Assembly (NCBI GenBank): GCA_045637525.1
Contig: JAZTZP010000038.1
Span: forward strand, 1 to 20,287
From: JAZTZP01 sp045637525
GTDB taxonomy: Bacteria > Bacillota > Clostridia > UBA1381
Direction of reading: 5' to 3'
DNA: 20,287 bases
Shown: positions 15,346-20,287 of the stretch, piece after piece
Position numbering within the stretch: the stretch's first letter is position 1
Layout of the letters: each line of letters starts with the position of its first letter
Made by a program: the position numbers and the translations under genes
Notes under the pieces: generated by a model
The model's input: only the letters and a program-made list of their open reading frames with translations
What the model was told of the DNA's origin: nothing
Database searches by the model: none

Positions 15346-15831
15346 CTATCTGACTTTTTTTGCCTCAATAAAATTTAAATATTTCAAAATTTCATTGCTA
15401 TGCAAAGTCCATTGATCATGTAATACTTCTGTTTTTAATTTCTTTACAGTATATTCCGCATCATAAGCTCCCGTTTCAAATAATCGAATCGATTGGTATA
15501 CATTGTCATCTGCAACAGGACCAATGTGCATGTCTGTTTCGCTATCAATCAAATTGCCTTTACGATTATTGACAACAAATGATAACCATTCTTCATCTGC
15601 TTTATCAAACCGTTTGATAGTAAATTCTTTTTCTGCCTTTTCTATATCAATTTCATATACAGCAACATATCCTGAATTAACATTTTTTCTTCGCATTTTT
15701 ATCCTGGCCCAACGTTCAGCTTGCTCAAATGATGTTGTTGTATAAAATCCAACACCAAAATCCAAATAAACATCACTCTTGCGAATTTCGGGTTTATCAA
15801 CAAGATCTGTGCTTCCATGATACAAAATCAT
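15346..15831 (-). CDS. DUF3990 family protein, ADP-ribosyltransferase-like
   Basis: 161 residues from the ATG at 15831, behind GGAGGG. The N-terminus MILYHGSTDLVDKPEI, then DFGVGFYTTTSFEQAERWA, is typical of DUF3990, as is MHIGPVADDNVYQSI near residues 101-115. His5 (YHGS) and Tyr30 (GFYTT) fall where the H and Y of an H-Y-E/Q type ADP-ribosyltransferase fold are expected, and Gln140 in HDQWTLHS may be the third position; this comparison rests on motif reading only. No signal peptide. It is the first gene of the cassette, so it is the likely effector or toxin with the two small proteins as partners (inferred). Activity of this family has, as far as I know, not been settled. Confidence 0.85.
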   Translation of the reverse strand: MILYHGSTDLVDKPEIRKSDVYLDFGVGFYTTTSFEQAERWARIKMRRKNVNSGYVAVYEIDIEKAEKEFTIKRFDKADEEWLSFVVNNRKGNLIDSETDMHIGPVADDNVYQSIRLFETGAYDAEYTVKKLKTEVLHDQWTLHSNEILKYLNFIEAKKVR

Positions 15832-15894
15832 ACAAGTCCCTCCAACATTTTATTCTTTACAACCAATTTACGATTATATTCTATTATCACTATA

Positions 15895-15923
15895 ATAATA
15901 ACACACTTTTACAAAAAAATCAA
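15895..15923 (-). promoter_or_regulatory. Candidate promoter of the DUF3990 cassette
   Basis: On the minus strand, TTGATT (15923-15918), a 17-nt spacer and TATTAT (15900-15895). A perfect TATAAT also occurs closer to the gene at 15878-15873 but lacks a good -35. The rest of 15832-16010 is AT-rich and no gene or repeat was seen there. Confidence 0.45.
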
Positions 15924-16010
15924 TAGGTTTATGTAATATTTTCTATGTAAAAAAGATTTAAAAATCCTCATCCTCTATCTAAAATAAGCACTCTCTTTGA
16001 AAATTCAAAA

Positions 16011-16038
16011 CCCCCCGCAGGATTTCCCATGCGGGGGG
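16011..16038 (-). terminator. Rho-independent terminator of ppdK
   Basis: CCCCCCGCA (16011-16019) pairs with TGCGGGGGG (16030-16038), and on the minus strand the stem is followed by TTTTGAATTTT. It begins 27 nt after the ppdK stop codon. Confidence 0.85.
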
Positions 16039-16064
16039 GTTCATTCATTATTATTTAACTAAAA

Positions 16065-18695
16065 TCAGTTATTTTCCTTAATCTGAGCCTGAGCAGCAGC
16101 AAGTCTTGCGATCGGCACTCTGAATGGTGAGCAAGATACATAATCAAGACCAATCTTGTGGCAGAACTCAACAGATGTCGGGTCACCGCCATGCTCGCCG
16201 CAGATACCTACGTGCAATGACTTTCTAACCGGCTTACCGAGTGTGATAGCCATTTCCATAAGCTTACCAACACCTGTCTGGTCAAGTCTTGCAAACGGAT
16301 CGTTCTCGAAAATCTTCATATCATAGTAAGCATCTAAGAACTTACCTGCATCGTCTCTTGAGAAACCGTAAGTCATCTGTGTAAGGTCGTTAGTACCGAA
16401 GCAGAAGAACTCAGCTTCTTTTGCAATCTCGTCAGCAAGTAAAGCAGCTCTCGGGATTTCAATCATTGTTCCATCTTCATACTTAAGATCTGCGCCTGCA
16501 GCAGCGATTTCAGCGTCAGCTGTTTCAACAACAACATCCTTTACGAACTTTAATTCCTTGATGTCGCCAACCAACGGAATCATGATTTCAGGAACGATGT
16601 TCCAGTCAGCATGCTTCTTCTGAACGTTGATAGCAGCACGGATAACAGCGCTTGTCTGCATCTTTGCAATTTCCGGATAAGTAACTGCAAGACGGCAGCC
16701 TCTGTGACCCATCATCGGGTTAAACTCGTGAAGTGAAGCGATAATGTTCTTTATAGCTTCAACAGTCTTACCTTGTGTCTTAGCTAAAGCTTCAATATCA
16801 GCCTCTTCTGTAGGAACGAACTCATGAAGCGGCGGATCGAGGAAACGGATTGTTACAGGGTTACCTTCAAGTGCTTCATAAAGCTCTTCAAAGTCGCTCT
16901 GTTGCATCGGAAGAATCTTAGCCAAAGCTGCTTCTCTTTCCTCAACTGTATCTGAACAAATCATCTCACGGAATGCATCAATTCTGTTTCCGCCGAAGAA
17001 CATATGCTCTGTACGGCAAAGACCGATACCTTCTGCTCCGAGCTCTCTTGCTCTTCTTGCATCTTCCGGAGTATCAGCGTTTGTTCTAACCTTAAGCTTT
17101 CTGTACTTGTCAGCCCAACCCATTATTGTACCGAATGTACCGCTGATTGACGCAGCAACAGTCGGGATAATTCCATCGTATATGTTACCTGTTGAACCGT
17201 CGATTGAAAGATAATCACCTTCAACATATGTCTTGCCTGCAAGAACGAACTTCTTGTTTTCTTCATCCATGTTAATATCAGAACATCCTGATACACAGCA
17301 TGTACCCATACCACGAGCAACAACGGCTGCGTGTGATGTCATACCGCCTCTTACAGTAAGGATACCCTGTGAAGCCTTCATACCTTCGATATCTTCCGGT
17401 GAAGTCTCAAGACGAACAAGAACTACCTTTTCGCCACGGTCAGCCCACTCTTTTGCATCTTCAGCAGTAAATACTATCTTACCGCAAGCAGCACCCGGTG
17501 AAGCAGCAAGAGCCTTAGCAACCGGCTGAACCTTTTTGAGTGCATCCTGGTCGAACTGCGGATGTAAAAGTGTATCAAGGTTTCTCGGGTCGATCATAAG
17601 AACGGCCTCTTTATCTGTAATCATGCCCTCTTCAACAAGGTCACATGCAATCTTAAGAGCAGCTGCAGCTGTTCTCTTACCGTTTCTTGTCTGGAGCATG
17701 TAAAGCTTCTTATCTTCGATTGTGAACTCCATGTCCTGCATATCTCTATAGTGATTTTCAAGAGTATTGCAAATGCCAACGAACTGGTCATAAACCTCAG
17801 GCATAACCTCTTTTAACTGATCAATCTTCTGCGGAGTTCTAACGCCGGCAACAACGTCTTCACCCTGTGCGTTCATTAAGAACTCACCAAAGAGCTTCTT
17901 TTCACCTGTTGCAGGGTTTCTTGTAAATGCAACACCTGTACCTGATGTGTCACCCATGTTACCGAATGCCATCATCTGTACGTTAACAGCAGTACCCCAT
18001 GAATAAGGAATATCATTGTCACGTCTGTAAATGTTTGCACGAGGGTTGTCCCATGAACGGAATACGGCTTTAACAGCACCCATAAGCTGCTCTTTCGGAT
18101 CTGTCGGGAAATCTTCACCGATCTTCGCCTTATATTCAGCCTTAAACTGAGCTGCGAGTTCCTTAAGATCATCAGCAGTAAGCTCAACGTCCTGAGTTAC
18201 TCCCTTTTCTTCTTTCATTTCATCTATAAGCTGCCCGAAGTATTTCTTTCCAACTTCCATAACAACGTCAGAATACATTTGAATGAATCTTCTGTAGCAG
18301 TCCCAAGCCCAACGAGGGTTTCCTGACTTCTTAGATAATGTTTCAACAACCTCTTCGTTAAGACCAAGGTTAAGGATAGTATCCATCATACCCGGCATAG
18401 AAGCTCTTGCTCCCGAACGAACAGATACAAGCAACGGATTTTCCATATCTCCGAACTTCTTGCCTGTGATTTCTTCCATCTTAATGATGTTTTCCATGAT
18501 TTCAGCCTGGATAGCATCATTAATCTTTCTGCCGTCCTCATAATATTGAGTACAAGCCTCGGTTGTGATAGTGAATCCCTGCGGAACAGGCATTCCAAGT
18601 TTTGTCATCTCAGCGAGATTTGCTCCTTTACCTCCGAGCAAATTTCTCATGCTTGCGTCACCTTCGCTAAAAAGGTATACATACTTTTTACTCAT
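16065..18695 (-). CDS. ppdK: Pyruvate, phosphate dikinase
   Basis: 876 residues from the ATG at 18695, with TAGGAGG 9 nt upstream; a longer in-frame reading from 18752 covers the promoter. It interconverts pyruvate, ATP and phosphate with phosphoenolpyruvate, AMP and pyrophosphate in the cytoplasm, and in many clostridia takes part in pyrophosphate-linked glycolysis. The N-terminal nucleotide-binding part starts with LLGGKGANLAEM and contains SVRSGARASMPGMMDTILNL. The swivelling phosphohistidine domain has GGMTSHAAVVARGMG with His455, the same number as in the Clostridium symbiosum enzyme. The C-terminal PEP-binding barrel has GLCRTEHMFF, GHRGCRLAVTYPEI, FGTNDLTQMTYGFSRDD and the catalytic Cys832 in HVGICGEHGGDP. 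Length and motifs are complete. It has its own promoter and terminator, so it appears monocistronic. Confidence 0.98.
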   Translation of the reverse strand: MSKKYVYLFSEGDASMRNLLGGKGANLAEMTKLGMPVPQGFTITTEACTQYYEDGRKINDAIQAEIMENIIKMEEITGKKFGDMENPLLVSVRSGARASMPGMMDTILNLGLNEEVVETLSKKSGNPRWAWDCYRRFIQMYSDVVMEVGKKYFGQLIDEMKEEKGVTQDVELTADDLKELAAQFKAEYKAKIGEDFPTDPKEQLMGAVKAVFRSWDNPRANIYRRDNDIPYSWGTAVNVQMMAFGNMGDTSGTGVAFTRNPATGEKKLFGEFLMNAQGEDVVAGVRTPQKIDQLKEVMPEVYDQFVGICNTLENHYRDMQDMEFTIEDKKLYMLQTRNGKRTAAAALKIACDLVEEGMITDKEAVLMIDPRNLDTLLHPQFDQDALKKVQPVAKALAASPGAACGKIVFTAEDAKEWADRGEKVVLVRLETSPEDIEGMKASQGILTVRGGMTSHAAVVARGMGTCCVSGCSDINMDEENKKFVLAGKTYVEGDYLSIDGSTGNIYDGIIPTVAASISGTFGTIMGWADKYRKLKVRTNADTPEDARRARELGAEGIGLCRTEHMFFGGNRIDAFREMICSDTVEEREAALAKILPMQQSDFEELYEALEGNPVTIRFLDPPLHEFVPTEEADIEALAKTQGKTVEAIKNIIASLHEFNPMMGHRGCRLAVTYPEIAKMQTSAVIRAAINVQKKHADWNIVPEIMIPLVGDIKELKFVKDVVVETADAEIAAAGADLKYEDGTMIEIPRAALLADEIAKEAEFFCFGTNDLTQMTYGFSRDDAGKFLDAYYDMKIFENDPFARLDQTGVGKLMEMAITLGKPVRKSLHVGICGEHGGDPTSVEFCHKIGLDYVSCSPFRVPIARLAAAQAQIKENN

Positions 18696-18757
18696 TATTT
18701 TTCCTCCTACACAAAATATCATCGCAGTAATCGGGTAGACTACTGCTAACATATTCT

Positions 18758-18785
18758 ATTATACCACAAAATACAAAAAAGTCCA
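18758..18785 (-). promoter_or_regulatory. Promoter of ppdK
   Basis: On the minus strand, TGGACT (18785-18780), a 16-nt spacer and a perfect TATAAT (18763-18758), about 62 nt upstream of the start codon. The stretch between this and the next gene (18786-18873) is very AT-rich, with T and A runs and no clear terminator hairpin. Confidence 0.6.
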
Positions 18786-18873
18786 TATTTTTTTTGTAAA
18801 AAATTTGTAATTTTCAAATTTCATACAAAATGTTGAGTTTTTTAGTTAATTTTACGTCAATATTACTATGTTT

Positions 18874-19299
18874 TTACACCTTGAATAAAATTATGCCCCC
18901 TGCCATAACAGCAAGACCGGCAAATTTTGTCCAGGTAAAGCTTATCTGTTCAGCACCGAAAAGACCAAACGCATCAATCACGGCAGAAACCGCAAGCTGA
19001 CTCACCAAAATTATGCTTGTAGCATACACAGGGCTTAAATTTCCTATCGCAAGCATAACCGTAACGGTGATTACCGTACCTATAAATCCGCCCGTTAAAT
19101 AAAGCTTGTTAATGCCGGCAAAACCTGCAATATTTCCTTTCCCGAAAAATACCATAACCGCAACAGCCGCTAAAAATGCGAGAAACGACACAACAACATT
19201 CGCCTCAAAAACCCCTGTCTTTTCTCCGAGACGTGTGTTAAATACACCCTGAATACTCATAGACGCGCCCGCAACAATACTCATTATAATTCCTGTCAT
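18874..19299 (-). CDS. Small DMT-superfamily transporter, YdcZ (DUF606) type
   Basis: 141 residues from the ATG at 19299 (AAAGGT about 13 nt upstream); an in-frame start at 19326 is possible but would put polar residues before the first membrane segment. The protein is almost wholly hydrophobic with about five membrane segments. The N-terminus MTGIIMSIVAGASMSIQGVFNTRLGEKTG is typical of YdcZ proteins, as are GGFIGTVITVT and the middle segment SPVYATSIILVSQLAVSAVID with DAFGLFG. These half-length members of the drug/metabolite transporter superfamily are thought to act as dimers; the substrate is unknown. It has its own structured leader upstream and is divergent from greA. Confidence 0.88.
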   Translation of the reverse strand: MTGIIMSIVAGASMSIQGVFNTRLGEKTGVFEANVVVSFLAFLAAVAVMVFFGKGNIAGFAGINKLYLTGGFIGTVITVTVMLAIGNLSPVYATSIILVSQLAVSAVIDAFGLFGAEQISFTWTKFAGLAVMAGGIILFKV

Positions 19300-19341
19300 A
19301 ATAAACACATACCTTTCTGACAACACATATTTTTCTATGTT

Positions 19342-19411
19342 ATAAAAAAGATTTCCTTTTTGCCCCCAAGACCCGGGGTTAGGAGGTTGAAGATTTTTAA
19401 ATCTTTTTTAT
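19342..19411 (-). promoter_or_regulatory. Candidate structured leader of the YdcZ-type gene
   Basis: A perfect 13-bp inverted repeat joins 19342-19354 (ATAAAAAAGATTT) and 19399-19411. The second arm can instead pair with 19390-19396 to form a small hairpin (AAGATTT TT AAATCTT). On the minus strand the far arm ends in six T. Between them lies a GC-rich segment with CCCC and GGGG blocks at 19363-19378. Mutually exclusive pairing upstream of a transporter suggests an attenuator or riboswitch-like leader, but no known riboswitch class was recognised and the stems are AT-only. Confidence 0.35.
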
Positions 19412-19471
19412 TTAAACTCACGATTATTTTTCTCATATATGTAATTTTTATACAAAAATATCCGCTCCCCC

Positions 19472-19500
19472 TTGACATCGTGTTTAAAACAATGTATAAT
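19472..19500 (+). promoter_or_regulatory. Perfect consensus sigma-A promoter of greA
   Basis: TTGACA at 19472-19477, a 17-nt spacer and TATAAT at 19495-19500, both boxes exact. The start codon follows 34 nt after the -10. Confidence 0.93.
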
Positions 19501-19534
19501 GGATAAGATAGTGATATTTTCAGGAGGTATAGAT

Positions 19535-20014
19535 ATGAATAATCAAAATGAAATCGTATTGACACAACAAGGACTCGACGAGTTGCAAAAAGAGCTCGAC
19601 CATCTTAAAACCGTCACACGTAAAGAGGTATCAACCAAAATAAAGGAAGCACGTTCATTCGGTGACCTTTCGGAAAACGCCGAATACGATGAAGCAAAAA
19701 ACGAGCAGGCAGAAGTTGAGTCAAGAATAAATGACATCGAAGAAATGTTAAAACACGTTCGGGTTATAGGCGAAGATGATATAGTTTCAGACGAAGTAAG
19801 CCCGGGATGCAGAGTAAGAATACTCGACATTGAAGAAAATGATGAGCTTGAATATACAATCGTAAGTTCTGCAGAAGCTGATCAGTCAAAAATGCGTCTT
19901 TCATACGACTCACCGGTCGGCAAAGCGCTTCTTCATCATAAAGAAGGTGAAACCGTTACAGTTTCAACCCCCGGCGGAGAGATTCCGTTTAAAATCCTTG
20001 AAATAATAAAATAA
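19535..20014 (+). CDS. greA: Transcription elongation factor GreA
   Basis: 159 residues from the ATG at 19535, with AGGAGGT at 19522-19528. GreA enters the RNA polymerase secondary channel and stimulates cleavage of backtracked transcripts. The N-terminal coiled coil runs from LTQQGLDELQKELDHLK to about residue 78. Its tip holds RSFGDLSENAEYDEAKNEQA, with Asp44 and Glu47 at the places of the two catalytic acidic residues. The C-terminal FKBP-like domain has PGCRVRILDIEENDELEYTI, then SPVGKALLHHKEGETVTVST and PGGEIPFKIL. Length is normal. It has a consensus promoter and its own terminator, so it appears monocistronic here, unlike the greA-lysS order of many Firmicutes. Confidence 0.97.
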   Translation: MNNQNEIVLTQQGLDELQKELDHLKTVTRKEVSTKIKEARSFGDLSENAEYDEAKNEQAEVESRINDIEEMLKHVRVIGEDDIVSDEVSPGCRVRILDIEENDELEYTIVSSAEADQSKMRLSYDSPVGKALLHHKEGETVTVSTPGGEIPFKILEIIK

Positions 20015-20026
20015 TGCATTTTCCAA

Positions 20027-20059
20027 AAAGGGGGTGTTGCATTAAGCAACACCCCCTTT
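20027..20059 (+). terminator. Terminator hairpin of greA
   Basis: A perfect 14-bp stem, AAAGGGGGTGTTGC (20027-20040) with GCAACACCCCCTTT (20046-20059), around ATTAA, starting 12 nt after the greA stop. The T tract is short and part of the stem; the A run on the other side means it could also act on leftward transcripts. Confidence 0.85.
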
Positions 20060-20114
20060 GGGCTGATTGAGTTTAGCGCAGACCGTTCAAAGGCAACAGC
20101 CCCTTTTGTGGAAT

Positions 20115-20287
20115 CAATACTGTCAACTTAAGAAATTTAAATTTGCAATCGCCTGCGATTTCTACATTAACTTGTAGCGCAAGCTACAAATTTCACCCAC
20201 GCAAAGCGTGGATTTCACTCACACAAAATGTGTGAATTTCACATTTTACCGCAGGTAAAATATTTCACTGCAATACTGTCAACTTAA
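20115..20287. repeat. Array of five hairpins bounded by 17-bp direct repeats
   Basis: CAATACTGTCAACTTAA occurs at 20115-20131 and again at 20271-20287, the last base of the window. Between them are five perfect hairpins with different stems: 20147-20160 (AATCGC), 20172-20189 (TTGTAGC, loop GCAA), 20197-20211 (CCACGC, loop AAA), 20219-20235 (TCACACA, loop AAA) and 20243-20261 (ATTTTACC, loop GCA). After each of the last four comes exactly ATTTCAC (20190, 20212, 20236, 20262). No reading frame of note crosses it. It looks like a non-coding repeat element; function is unknown, and it may continue past the window edge. Confidence 0.85.

Noticed and set aside
14871..15923. Prophage or transposon remnant
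   Set aside because: No integrase, transposase, terminal inverted repeats or target duplications were found around the cassette; only the duplicated terminator region supports mobility.
14931..15926. Plus-strand open frames across the DUF3990 cassette
   Set aside because: They are antisense to three genes with strong ribosome binding sites and family resemblance.
17123..18598. Several short frames within ppdK on both strands
   Set aside because: All overlap a complete, motif-rich ppdK frame and lack start signals.
19342..19411. Known riboswitch (preQ1, fluoride, guanidine classes)
   Set aside because: I compared the remembered core motifs of these classes and saw none; only the alternative pairing is supported.
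19335..19565. Minus-strand frame over the greA promoter
   Set aside because: It covers the perfect consensus promoter and the start of greA, and has no binding site or recognisable product.
20115..20287. CRISPR array
   Set aside because: The constant linkers are only 7 bp and the segments between them are self-complementary hairpins of 15-19 bp, not unique spacers; no cas gene is present.

Overview
The window looks like chromosomal DNA of a low-GC Gram-positive bacterium of the class Clostridia, probably an uncultured gut anaerobe. The grounds are the AT-rich composition, strong AGGAGG-type ribosome binding sites, a clostridial-type pyruvate phosphate dikinase, a YesM/YesN-type sensor-regulator pair, and secreted proteins built from Ig-like and copper-amine-oxidase-N-like modules. 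No 16S rRNA or other typing gene is present, so genus and family are not assigned.

Positions 1-14641 are a glycan-use locus. Seven minus-strand genes run leftward from about 11473: two CUT1-type sugar permeases (LplB and LplC types), a cytoplasmic GH42-like glycoside hydrolase, a lipoprotein solute-binding protein, a secreted parallel beta-helix protein (possible polysaccharide lyase), and two secreted paralogous modular proteins, the last cut by the window edge. A divergent plus-strand pair encodes an AraC-type response regulator (YesN type) and its histidine kinase (YesM type). The inferred logic is that surface proteins bind and cut a polysaccharide, the transporter imports oligosaccharides, the hydrolase finishes them inside, and the two-component system senses the substrate. 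The transporter ATPase is absent, as is common for systems that share an MsmX-type ATPase. The divergent promoter region carries a perfect 14-bp inverted repeat whose two arms each contain the -35 hexamer TTTACA of one promoter.

Positions 14642-16064 form an accessory island. A three-gene minus-strand cassette (DUF3990, a small unknown protein, DUF3791) resembles an ADP-ribosyltransferase-fold toxin/antitoxin-like module. It lies between two near-identical hairpins, one of which is the ppdK terminator. A short interspersed repeat lies just outside.

Positions 16065-20014 are ordinary chromosomal genes: ppdK, a small YdcZ-type membrane transporter whose leader may form alternative RNA structures, and greA with a perfect consensus promoter and a strong terminator hairpin.

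Positions 20115-20287 hold the oddest DNA: five consecutive hairpins with unrelated stem sequences, separated by an invariant ATTTCAC linker after the last four and bounded by 17-bp direct repeats (CAATACTGTCAACTTAA). The same 17-mer occurs a third time at 14656, next to a different hairpin. No rRNA, tRNA, CRISPR array, transposase or phage gene was seen.
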